From NCBI GenBank assembly GCA_002337925.1, contig DDHB01000076.1, positions 5,371-12,880 of the forward strand: a stretch of DNA of 7,510 bases, given 5' to 3'. Position 1 is the first letter of the stretch; each line of letters opens with the position of its first letter. Position numbers and translations under genes: made by a program. Below the pieces are notes generated by a model that saw only the letters and a list, made by a program, of their open reading frames with translations, had not been told where the DNA came from and searched no databases. The DNA comes from Sporomusaceae bacterium UBA1887. GTDB lineage: Bacteria; Bacillota; Negativicutes; Sporomusales; DSM-15969. This document shows positions 1 to 5,541 of this stretch, in pieces.

Positions 1-275
1 TTCAACTTGGCATTTCGCGCTCCCGTGAATACCTTGCTGATGAGACTGGCGGTAGTATTTCCGGCAATCCGCTGGCATTGGCAAGCGCGCTGCAAAAAAT
101 TGAATACTACGCAAAGCATCAGGTCATGCCTGAGGCCACTCCGGCTACTTCTCATATGTTTATTGTCAATCCGCTTACTGGTGCCGGCAGCTGGATGATG
201 AGTCTTTTCAGCACCCATCCGCAGACGGAGCAGCGGGTTGCCCGCTTAAAGGAGCAGGCTAAACGCGTACGTTAA
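1..275 (+). CDS. htpX: Protease HtpX, C-terminal part (5' end outside window)
   Basis: This is the C-terminal 90 residues of HtpX, a membrane-bound M48 zinc metalloprotease that degrades misfolded membrane proteins. The frame is open from base 3 to the TAA at 273-275, and the gene continues off the left edge, so the HEXXH motif and the membrane segments are not visible. The visible part begins with ISRSREYLADETGG. In this family the Glu of the SREY(L/F)AD motif is the third zinc ligand. It is followed by the usual NPLALASALQKIE helix, and near the end by the STHPQTEQRVARL signature found just before the HtpX C-terminus. An intrinsic terminator lies 5 bases downstream, so the gene ends its transcript here and is not part of the following operon. 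The family call is firm. The ATG at 78-80 is internal and not the true start. Confidence 0.93.
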   Translation, partial: QLGISRSREYLADETGGSISGNPLALASALQKIEYYAKHQVMPEATPATSHMFIVNPLTGAGSWMMSLFSTHPQTEQRVARLKEQAKRVR

Positions 276-280
276 GAAAT

Positions 281-320
281 AGCACTTTGCTGTAAAAAGC
301 AAAGTGCTTGTTTTTATTTT
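281..320 (+). terminator. Rho-independent terminator of htpX
   Basis: An 11-bp perfect stem (AGCACTTTGCT at 281-291 paired with 298-308) has a 6-base loop. It is followed by a T-rich tract, TGTTTTTATTTT, at 309-320, and begins 5 bases after the htpX stop codon. Confidence 0.92.
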
Positions 321-344
321 GAATTTATCAGATTTGATGCAATT

Positions 345-373
345 TTGACAACTATTCCACTATACCATATAAT
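345..373 (+). promoter_or_regulatory. Consensus sigma-A promoter for the M42/gamma-CA/ndk operon
   Basis: TTGACA at 345-350 and TATAAT at 368-373 are separated by exactly 17 bases, a full match to the sigma-A consensus at both boxes. Transcription would start near base 380, giving a leader of about 60 bases before the TTG start at 440. Nearly the whole promoter lies inside the palindrome at 348-392: the -10 box crosses its centre and the last three bases of the -35 box are its left tip. A repressor or a DNA cruciform at the palindrome would therefore act directly on this promoter. The promoter is read from the sequence; its control by the palindrome is inference. Confidence 0.85.
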
Positions 374-392
374 GGTATGGTGGAATAGTTGT
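348..392. repeat. Near-perfect 45-bp palindrome (21-bp arms) over the promoter
   Basis: The left arm at 348-368 is the reverse complement of 372-392 except for one T/G position (base 361 opposite 379), with a 3-base centre ATA. The arms read ACAACTATTCCAC(T/C)ATACCAT. No T-tract follows (ATCACCTTTG comes next), so it does not look like a terminator. It could be an operator for a dimeric or tetrameric regulator, a small dispersed palindromic element that brought in a promoter, or a cruciform-forming site. One copy is seen in this window. Confidence 0.9.
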
Positions 393-439
393 ATCACCTT
401 TGCCGTACACTAATACGTGTAGAACAGGGAGGGTTATAA

Positions 440-1513
440 TTGGATAAGGCAATGGAATGGTTAAAGCAGATCAGTGAGGTTTCAGGAGTTTCCGGTTTCG
501 AAAGACCGGTAAGGCAATTATTGATCGATAAGCTGAGCAACTGCAGCGAAATAACCAGTGATAAACTGGGAAGTGTCATTTTTAAAAAGCAAGGCAGTCA
601 GCAGGAGCCTCGGATTATGATTGCCAGCCATATGGATGAGATTGGATTTATGGTTAAGTTTATTACCAAAGAGGGATTTTTAAAATTTACTACGCTTGGC
701 GGCTGGTGGGAGCAGGTTATGCTTGGTCAGCGAGTTACGGTCATGACCGCCAAAGGCAATATTCCCGGTGTAATAGGCAGTAAACCACCTCATATTCTGA
801 CACCGGAAGAACGGAAAAAAATTGTTCCCAAACGGGAAATGTACATTGACGTTGGGGCAAATGACGAAAAGGAAGCAAGAGAGTCTTTTGGCATAAGACC
901 TGGGGATGCTGTTGTGCCTTTTAGTACGTTTACTGTTATGGCTAATGAGAAGTTTCTGATGGGAAAAGCCTGGGATAACAGGATTGGCTGTGCTGTTATG
1001 GCTGACGTTATGCAGGCGATGGGAAATGAACTCCATGCCAATACGGTATACGGCGTAGGTACAGTACAGGAAGAAGTAGGCTTAAGAGGTGCCAAGACCA
1101 GTGCAGCTGTAATTGATCCGCATATTGCGTTTGCAATTGATACTTGCGTGGCTGGTGATACTCCAGGAGTATCGAATGATCAAGCTTCCAGCAAATTAGG
1201 TAAAGGTGTAGCCATATCTATTTATGACTCCAGTCTTATTCCACACACGGCACTGCGAGACTATGTGATAAGCCTCGCCGAGCAGCATCACATACCACAT
1301 CAGCTGGAATTCACCGAAGGCGGCGGTACGGATGCAGGCCGGATACATTTGCATGCGCAGGGTGTACCGAGCCTGGTTCTCAGTATTCCTACCCGTTATA
1401 TTCATAGTCACAACAGCATTATTCACCGTGATGATTATGAAGCAGCAGTAAGATTACTTGTAACAGTAGCGAAAAATTTGGATGATACTGTTTATCAAGG
1501 GTTGATTAGGTAG
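440..1513 (+). CDS. M42 family metallopeptidase (glutamyl aminopeptidase/endoglucanase-like)
   Basis: A 357-residue cytosolic aminopeptidase of family M42 (YsdC/FrvX/PhTET type). Family members form large, often dodecameric, TET particles that trim N-terminal residues from peptides using a two-metal centre. All expected metal ligands are visible: H64 in ASHMDEIG, D179 in AWDNRIG, E212 in VQEEVGLRG, D234 in AIDTC and H322 in RYIHS. E211 is the predicted catalytic base. Length is normal for the family. The start is TTG at 440, because the strong Shine-Dalgarno AGGGAGGG at 426-433 sits 6 bases ahead; the in-frame ATG at 452 would be 18 bases away. It is the first gene after the consensus promoter at 345-373, and its TAG stop shares a base with the GTG of the next gene, so the two are probably translationally coupled. 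Substrate preference (Glu/Asp or other) cannot be read from the sequence. Confidence 0.92.
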   Translation: MDKAMEWLKQISEVSGVSGFERPVRQLLIDKLSNCSEITSDKLGSVIFKKQGSQQEPRIMIASHMDEIGFMVKFITKEGFLKFTTLGGWWEQVMLGQRVTVMTAKGNIPGVIGSKPPHILTPEERKKIVPKREMYIDVGANDEKEARESFGIRPGDAVVPFSTFTVMANEKFLMGKAWDNRIGCAVMADVMQAMGNELHANTVYGVGTVQEEVGLRGAKTSAAVIDPHIAFAIDTCVAGDTPGVSNDQASSKLGKGVAISIYDSSLIPHTALRDYVISLAEQHHIPHQLEFTEGGGTDAGRIHLHAQGVPSLVLSIPTRYIHSHNSIIHRDDYEAAVRLLVTVAKNLDDTVYQGLIR

Positions 1514-2022
1514 TGCCGCTTATTTCATATGAGCACAATTTTCCTAAGCTGGCTCAAGACGTTTTTATTGCAGCAGATGCCTATGTGATTGGTAACGTTG
1601 AGGTTCGTCATTCTGCCAGTGTCTGGTACAAGTCTGTGCTCAGAGGAGAAAGAGGTCCTATTGTTGTCGGCGCTTTTTCTAACATTCAGGAGAGCTGTTC
1701 GGTAGAAGGCGGCGAGGCTGATCCCTGCCTTATTGGTAATTATGTTACAGTAGGCCATGGTGCAATCCTTCAGGAGTGTATCATAGGGGATTATTCTTTG
1801 ATCGGTATGGGATCGATAATTGGCAAGGGTGTCAAAATCGGAGAAAACTGCATGATTGGCGCAGGGACAGCAATTGCCGAGGGGAGAGTTATTCCTGCAA
1901 ACTCTTTGGTGGCTGGCGCTGCAGGCAGAGTGATCCGCAAGGTAACTAAAGCTGCGATTACTGCAATTCAGTATTCGGCGCTTGGTTATCATAAGCTGTC
2001 ATTACAATATTGTTTAAAATAA
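1513..2022 (+). CDS. Gamma-carbonic-anhydrase-like left-handed beta-helix protein with altered metal site
   Basis: A 169-residue protein of the gamma-carbonic anhydrase/YrdA/PaaY family. It has hexapeptide repeats of a left-handed beta-helix over roughly residues 15-140 (for example NYVTVGHGAI, DYSLIGMGSI, ENCMIGAGTA) and a C-terminal helix. Members trimerise and bind zinc or iron at subunit interfaces through three histidines. Here only the middle one is kept: H82 in TVGHG. The first is Glu (E65, in NIQESCSVEGG where relatives have NIQDxxVxH) and the third is Gln (Q87, in ILQEC where relatives have LHGC). R44 in VLRGERG is kept, but the usual following Asp is Glu (E46). Canonical carbonic anhydrase activity is therefore doubtful. 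The GTG start at 1513 overlaps the upstream TAG by one base, with only a weak AAGGG about 12 bases upstream, which suggests coupling. The fold is certain; the activity is unknown. Confidence 0.88.
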   Translation: MPLISYEHNFPKLAQDVFIAADAYVIGNVEVRHSASVWYKSVLRGERGPIVVGAFSNIQESCSVEGGEADPCLIGNYVTVGHGAILQECIIGDYSLIGMGSIIGKGVKIGENCMIGAGTAIAEGRVIPANSLVAGAAGRVIRKVTKAAITAIQYSALGYHKLSLQYCLK

Positions 2023-2049
2023 TGGAGAGAATGGGAAGGTCGATTTACA

Positions 2050-2469
2050 ATGGAAAAAACACTTGTATTAGTTAAACCTGATGGAGTAAACAAAGGACTA
2101 TGCGGCGAAATTATTGGACGCTTTGAACGCAGAGGATTAAAAATTGCAGGTTTAAAAATGTTGCAATTATCTCGCGAAACAGCTCAGAAACATTATGGTG
2201 AACATGAAGGCAAACCATTTTTTAATGGATTAGTAGATTTTATTACCTCCGGTCCATTGGTTGCAATTGCCGTACAGGGAGAAAACGCCGTGCCAGTTGT
2301 TCGTGCAATGATGGGAGCTACAAATCCTGTTGATTCTGCACCTGGAACCATACGGGGGGATTTCGCTTTGACAATTGACAGCAATATTATTCATGGGTCT
2401 GACAGTGCTGCGAGTGCAGAACGGGAAATCGCCATATTCTTTGCTGCCAGTGAAATATATAATCGCTAA
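2050..2469 (+). CDS. ndk: Nucleoside diphosphate kinase
   Basis: A 139-residue Ndk. It transfers the gamma-phosphate of ATP to NDPs by way of a phosphohistidine, balancing cytosolic NTP and dNTP pools. The active-site His is H115 in SNIIHGSDS. The other family residues are present: K9 in LVKPDGV, Y49 in KHYGEHEGKPFF, R85, R102 in GTIRGDF, N112 and E126. Length is typical for the bacterial enzyme. The ATG start follows GGGAAGG at 2033-2039 at about 10 bases. It lies 27 bases after the gamma-CA-like gene and 23 bases before the adenosyltransferase, all on one strand, so co-transcription is likely. No anomalies are seen. Confidence 0.97.
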   Translation: MEKTLVLVKPDGVNKGLCGEIIGRFERRGLKIAGLKMLQLSRETAQKHYGEHEGKPFFNGLVDFITSGPLVAIAVQGENAVPVVRAMMGATNPVDSAPGTIRGDFALTIDSNIIHGSDSAASAEREIAIFFAASEIYNR

Positions 2470-2492
2470 GCATTCTTTGTAAGGAGATTGTT

Positions 2493-2993
2493 ATGAAAGT
2501 ATATACAAAAACGGGTGACAAAGGTCAAACAGGCTTATACACTGGTGAACGGGTAGACAAAGACAGTGTAAGAGTGGAAGCATATGGCTTAGTAGATGAA
2601 GCTGATTCGGCACTTGGAATGGCCCGGGCTATTGCTGTTAATTCAGAAGTGAAGTCGACCATTTATGATTTGCAGAAGCTTCTGTGGAGTTTAATGGCCG
2701 ATATCGCAAGTATTGGAGCTGAGCCTCGGATTACAAGTAAAGAAGTGCAGCAGCTGGAAGCGCTCATTGATCAATTTGATGGTCAGCTGCCCCCGATAAC
2801 CAGTTTTTTGGTTCCAGGGGATACAGCTTCATCGGCTGCGCTGGATTTTGCCCGTACAGTTACCAGGAGAGCGTAGCGTCAGCTTTGGCGGCTGGCCCGT
2901 CAGGAGGAGCTTTCTGGTGAAGGATTAGTTTTTTTGAATCGCTTATCAGATTTATGCTTCGTATTGGCTCGTACCGAAATAAACAGTAAGTAA
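2493..2993 (+). pseudogene. PduO-type cob(I)alamin adenosyltransferase interrupted by an in-frame TAG
   Basis: The family transfers the adenosyl group of ATP to cob(I)alamin, making adenosylcobalamin. The first frame (2493-2876, 127 aa) has the N-terminal ATP-binding signature YTKTGDKGQTGLYTGERV, then VEAYGLVDEADSALG, FLVPGDTASSAALDFAR and TVTRRA. It then meets TAG at 2874-2876. The same frame continues for 38 more codons to TAA at 2991-2993 and encodes the missing C-terminus, including RQLWRLARQEEL and the family motif FLNRLSDLCFVLAR. Relatives have RRAER here, so TAG stands in place of the conserved active-site Glu codon (GAG to TAG, one base). With the TAG read as an amino acid the protein would be 166 residues, near normal length; the 127-residue product lacks part of the active site and is probably inactive. 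The start is firm: AAGGAG at 2481-2486, 6 bases before ATG. Alternatives to a pseudogene are a sequencing error or UAG readthrough. The family call is firm; functional status is open. Confidence 0.85.
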
Positions 2994-3033
2994 TGCCTTA
3001 ACAAAGATTATATACACCAAAATCACTTTTGCG

Positions 3034-3041
3034 CATACACT
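3034..3041 (+). promoter_or_regulatory. Possible sigma-E-type -10 box for the spoVM-like gene
   Basis: CATACACT matches the sporulation sigma-E -10 consensus CATACA-T and lies about 42 bases ahead of a candidate sporulation peptide. In Bacillus subtilis spoVM is expressed in the mother cell. However, I cannot find a good sigma-E -35 box at 13-16 bases spacing: the sequence there is ATACACCA, and the ATAT-rich TTATATA at 3008-3014 is too far away. The element also coincides with one arm of the inverted repeat. Treat as a weak candidate. Confidence 0.25.
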
Positions 3042-3066
3042 GTAGCGAGAACTGCTACGCAGTATG
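3034..3066. repeat. Interrupted inverted repeat just upstream of the spoVM-like RBS
   Basis: CATAC-nnn-GTAGC at 3034-3046 is mirrored by GCTAC-nnn-GTATG at 3054-3066 around a 7-base centre. This gives 10 paired positions of 13, with a symmetric 3x3 internal mismatch. It ends directly at the Shine-Dalgarno TAAGGAGG (3067-3074). It could be an operator dyad or an RNA stem-loop beside the ribosome site. The sequence symmetry is clear, but its function is not. Confidence 0.5.
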
Positions 3067-3082
3067 TAAGGAGGCGAAGTGG

Positions 3083-3160
3083 GTGAAATTGAAATGGTAT
3101 GTACTTTCTGTTCCCACACCGTTACGAAAATTGATGCGACTATTTTGTAAAAATTGTTAA
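3083..3160 (+). CDS. spoVM: SpoVM-like sporulation micropeptide (25 aa), candidate
   Basis: A 25-codon ORF (GTG at 3083, TAA at 3158-3160) preceded by an excellent Shine-Dalgarno, TAAGGAGG at 3067-3074, 8 bases from the GTG, and followed 10 bases later by an intrinsic terminator. The peptide begins MKLKWYVLSVPTPLRKLMRL and ends FCKNC. From K4 it aligns without gaps to B. subtilis SpoVM (26 aa, starting MKFYTIKLPKFL): W5Y6 with F3Y4, P11 with the conserved P9, L14 with L12 and R19 with R17, and it has the same basic amphipathic-helix character. SpoVM is a mother-cell peptide that binds the curved forespore membrane and anchors SpoIVA for coat assembly. The match is short and divergent: relatives usually have GG after the first Leu, and here it is RK, with two C-terminal Cys added. 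A real translated micro-ORF is likely; the SpoVM identity is probable, not proven. Confidence 0.55.
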   Translation: MKLKWYVLSVPTPLRKLMRLFCKNC

Positions 3161-3170
3161 AGTGGGTATA

Positions 3171-3203
3171 ATAACCGCCTAAGAGGGCGGTTATTTCTTT
3201 TTT
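3171..3203 (+). terminator. Rho-independent terminator after the spoVM-like ORF
   Basis: The stem ATAACCGCCT (3171-3180) pairs with GGGCGGTTAT (3185-3194), nine perfect pairs plus one T/G, with loop AAGA. It is followed by TTCTTTTTT at 3195-3203. It ends the upstream operon or the micro-ORF transcript, so the EF-G paralogue probably has its own promoter between about 3204 and 3300. I could not identify one with confidence there. Confidence 0.92.
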
Positions 3204-3315
3204 AAAATTAACTGAAAAGAAGGAAAATTTGCTATTGGCAGAGAAAATGGAAAAATAAGTTTCTTGTTAGCAGTAATAGTGTAGTAGAGAATAGACAAAC
3301 CAGGAGGGATTCGCT

Positions 3316-5376
3316 ATGAAAGAATTTAAATGCGAGAAGATCAGAAATGTATCTATTGTATCCCATGGTGGAGCTGGTAAGACCTCACTCACAGAAGCAT
3401 TACTGTTTAATTCCGGTGCCGTCAATCGATTGGGAAAGGTGGATGATGGAACTTCAACAACCGACTTTGAACCTGAAGAGATCAAACGCAAAGTAACAAT
3501 CAGTACTGCTCTTGCTCTTTGTGAATGGAAAGGGCATAAGATTAATTTGCTGGATACTCCTGGTTATTCCGATTTTGTTGCTGAAGTTAAAGGGGCTCTT
3601 CGTGCTGCAGATAATGTGCTTATCACACTTTGTGCCGCCGCGGGGATTGAAGTTGAAACTGAAAAAGTATGGCAATATGCGGAGGAACTTAATTTACCGC
3701 GTATTGCCTTCATTAATAAAATGGATAGAGAGAATGCTGATTTTGATCGTGTTGTTGAAAGTTTAAGAAGCAGATTTGGCACGGGTATAGTGCCGCTGCA
3801 GCTGCCAATCGGCAGTGAACAAACATTCAAAGGAATTGTTGATCTTATCAGTATGAAGGCTTATGCTCCAACGCCGATGGAGATTCCTCAGGATTTGCTG
3901 CAAAAGGCGCAGGCTGCCCGTCAGGCATTGGTAGAAGCTGCCGCAGAGTCGGATGATGATCTGCTAGCCAAATATCTGGACGGAGAAGAACTAAGCGAAG
4001 AGGAGGTCCGGCTTGGCTTAGTTAAAGGTATCGGCCAGGCATCCTTGTTCCCTGTATTATGCGGTTCGGCTTATAAAAATATTGGAATTAGCGCGGCATT
4101 AGATGCTGTTGTTGATTTTCTTCCATCTCCGGAAAACCGAGTACTTTCTGGTATTCATCCGCAAACAAAGGCAGCAGGTGAAAGAAAAGGAACAGATCCT
4201 TTTTCAGCTTTGGTATTTAAAACAACAGCCGATCCTTTTGTTGGCCGCTTAAGTTATCTGAGGGTATTCTCGGGACAATTAAAACCAGATAGTGTGATTT
4301 TTAATGCTACAAAAGAAAAGGCAGAAAGAATCGGCAATATCTATACACTGCGCGGTAAACAGCAGGAACCGATGAGTATCGCTTATGCAGGCGATATTGT
4401 TGTTGTTGCCAAAATGCAGGAGACCGGTACCGGTGATACCTTAAGTGATAAAGATAAACCCATTTTATTCGATCCCATCTCTTTTCCCAAGCCAATGTTT
4501 ACAATGGCATTGGAAGCCAAAAATAAAGGCGATGAGGATAAAATCGGTAATGCACTCCATCGTTTGATGGATGAAGATCATACATTCCGGATGCTGAAAA
4601 ATACCGAAACGCATCAATTGCTGGTTTACGGTATGGGGGAACTGCATCTTGACATTATGGCAGAGCGCATGAAACGCAAGTTTGGTGTGGACGTTAAGCT
4701 TAGCCATCCCAAGGTGCCGTACCGCGAAACGATTCGCGGCAGCGTAAAAGTGGAAGGCAAGCACAAAAAGCAAAGCGGTGGTCATGGTCAGTATGGCCAT
4801 GTTTGGCTGCAGCTTGATCCCTTGGCGCCAGGAGGAAATTTTGAATTTGTAGATTCCATTTTTGGCGGTTCTGTACCGCGCCAATATATTCCTGCAGTAG
4901 AAAAAGGGGTACGTGATGCGCTTATCGGAGGAATTCTGGCAGGATATCCAATGGTAGATGTGAAAGTAACACTTTGTGACGGCTCTTATCATGCCGTAGA
5001 TTCATCGGAAATGGCCTTCAAAGTAGCAAGTGCTATGGCGCTGAAAAAAGGGGTCATGCAGGCAAAACCGGCATTACTCGAACCCATTTGCAACGTAGAG
5101 GTGTTGGTTCCAGAAGGGCATATGGGTGATGTTATTGGCGATTTGAATGGTAAAAGAGGAAAAATTCAGGGGATGGAGCCTATCGGCAAAGGGCTTGGTG
5201 TTGTTCGGGCGCAGGCGCCAATGTCGGAATTGTTCACTTATGCAATGAATTTACGCTCAATCACACAGGGAAGAGGATCATTTGATATGAGTTTTTCTCA
5301 TTATGAAGAAGTTCCCCAGCGTATGGCAGAGCAAATTATTGCAGGTGCTAAAAAAGATAAAGCAGAAGAAGAATAA
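3316..5376 (+). CDS. Elongation factor G paralogue (EF-G2/FusA2-like translational GTPase)
   Basis: A 686-residue, full-length EF-G family GTPase with all five domains: G domain 1-~275, II ~290-385, III ~390-470, IV ~470-590 and V ~590-680. It binds GTP and probably the ribosome. G motifs: P-loop SHGGAGKT (16-23), T61 of switch I in RKVTI, DTPGYSDF (80-87), NKMD (134-137) and CGSA (249-252). It departs from the housekeeping factor, which has AHIDAGKT and DTPGHVDF: the P-loop Asp is Gly and the catalytic switch-II His is Tyr (Y84). Both are typical of the EF-G2 paralogue group, whose cellular role is poorly defined. Domain IV keeps GQYGHV and the tRNA-contacting tip SYHAVDSSE (H559), so ribosome A-site contact is plausible. 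The ATG follows AGGAGGG at 3302-3308 by 7 bases. It is a single-gene transcript between terminators, with no str-operon neighbours (rpsL, rpsG, tuf), again pointing to a paralogue. Confidence 0.92.
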   Translation: MKEFKCEKIRNVSIVSHGGAGKTSLTEALLFNSGAVNRLGKVDDGTSTTDFEPEEIKRKVTISTALALCEWKGHKINLLDTPGYSDFVAEVKGALRAADNVLITLCAAAGIEVETEKVWQYAEELNLPRIAFINKMDRENADFDRVVESLRSRFGTGIVPLQLPIGSEQTFKGIVDLISMKAYAPTPMEIPQDLLQKAQAARQALVEAAAESDDDLLAKYLDGEELSEEEVRLGLVKGIGQASLFPVLCGSAYKNIGISAALDAVVDFLPSPENRVLSGIHPQTKAAGERKGTDPFSALVFKTTADPFVGRLSYLRVFSGQLKPDSVIFNATKEKAERIGNIYTLRGKQQEPMSIAYAGDIVVVAKMQETGTGDTLSDKDKPILFDPISFPKPMFTMALEAKNKGDEDKIGNALHRLMDEDHTFRMLKNTETHQLLVYGMGELHLDIMAERMKRKFGVDVKLSHPKVPYRETIRGSVKVEGKHKKQSGGHGQYGHVWLQLDPLAPGGNFEFVDSIFGGSVPRQYIPAVEKGVRDALIGGILAGYPMVDVKVTLCDGSYHAVDSSEMAFKVASAMALKKGVMQAKPALLEPICNVEVLVPEGHMGDVIGDLNGKRGKIQGMEPIGKGLGVVRAQAPMSELFTYAMNLRSITQGRGSFDMSFSHYEEVPQRMAEQIIAGAKKDKAEEE

Positions 5377-5377
5377 C

Positions 5378-5422
5378 AAAAAAACAAGCACACTATTCGC
5401 TGAATAGTGTGCTTGTTTTTTT
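5378..5422. terminator. Bidirectional terminator between the EF-G paralogue and tRNA-Pro
   Basis: A 21-bp perfect stem (5378-5398 with 5402-5422), including seven A on the left and seven T on the right, around the 3-base centre GCT. It starts 1 base after the EF-G stop and ends on the base that encodes the terminal A of the tRNA CCA. A-tract/T-tract symmetry lets it stop transcripts from both convergent genes. Confidence 0.93.
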
Positions 5423-5498
5423 GGTCGGGGCGACAGGATTCGAACCTGCGGCCTCACGGTCCCGAACCGTGCGCTCTACCAAACTGAGCTACGCCCCG
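5422..5498 (-). tRNA. tRNA-Pro, anticodon CGG, CCA encoded
   Basis: Read on the minus strand, a complete 77-base cloverleaf. The acceptor arm CGGGGCG pairs with CGCCCCG, giving the C1:G72 pair that marks bacterial tRNA-Pro, with discriminator A73 followed by an encoded CCA (5424-5422). The D arm is GCTC...GAGC. The anticodon stem CACGG/CCGTG encloses loop TTCGGGA, giving anticodon CGG (reads CCG) with G37. The T arm is GCAGG-TTCGAAT-CCTGT. It is a single gene, not part of a tRNA cluster, with its own promoter at 5513-5541 and a shared terminator. No tRNA-associated integrase or attachment-site duplication is visible. Confidence 0.97.
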
Positions 5499-5512
5499 TT
5501 GCTACATTAAAA

Positions 5513-5541
5513 AGTATACACATAGAAGTAATTATTGTCAA
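5513..5541 (-). promoter_or_regulatory. Sigma-A promoter of tRNA-Pro
   Basis: On the minus strand TTGACA (5541-5536) and TATACT (5518-5513) are separated by 17 bases. The predicted start lies near 5506, about 8 bases before the mature tRNA 5' end at 5498. This near-consensus arrangement is usual for stable RNA genes. Confidence 0.9.

Noticed and set aside
348..392. Palindrome read as a second terminator of htpX
   Set aside because: No T-tract follows on either strand, a proper terminator already lies at 281-320, and the arms cover a consensus promoter.
406..421. Small inverted repeat TACAC/GTGTA in the M42 leader
   Set aside because: Only 5 bp with a 6-base loop; too weak to call a regulatory structure.
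680..1426. Minus-strand ORFs inside the M42 gene, and similar ones inside the gamma-CA-like and EF-G genes
   Set aside because: They lie opposite well-supported genes, have no ribosome sites or recognisable domains, and are shadows of the coding strand.
2874..2876. TAG as a pyrrolysine codon
   Set aside because: Possible but unsupported. TAG ends the nearby M42 gene normally, no pyl genes are in the window, and the conserved residue is Glu, one base away from TAG.
3079..3150. Overlapping ORF from GTG 3079 with a CTFCSH motif
   Set aside because: Only 4 bases separate it from the Shine-Dalgarno, compared with 8 for the GTG at 3083. The peptide has no recognisable family, while the other frame resembles SpoVM.
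3264..3292. Possible promoter TTGTTA-N17-GAGAAT for the EF-G paralogue
   Set aside because: Only four of six matches in each box, and the start would fall within a few bases of the ribosome site at 3302.
5422..5541. tRNA-Pro as an integration site of a mobile element
   Set aside because: No integrase, no repeated tRNA 3' end and no change in gene character beside it.
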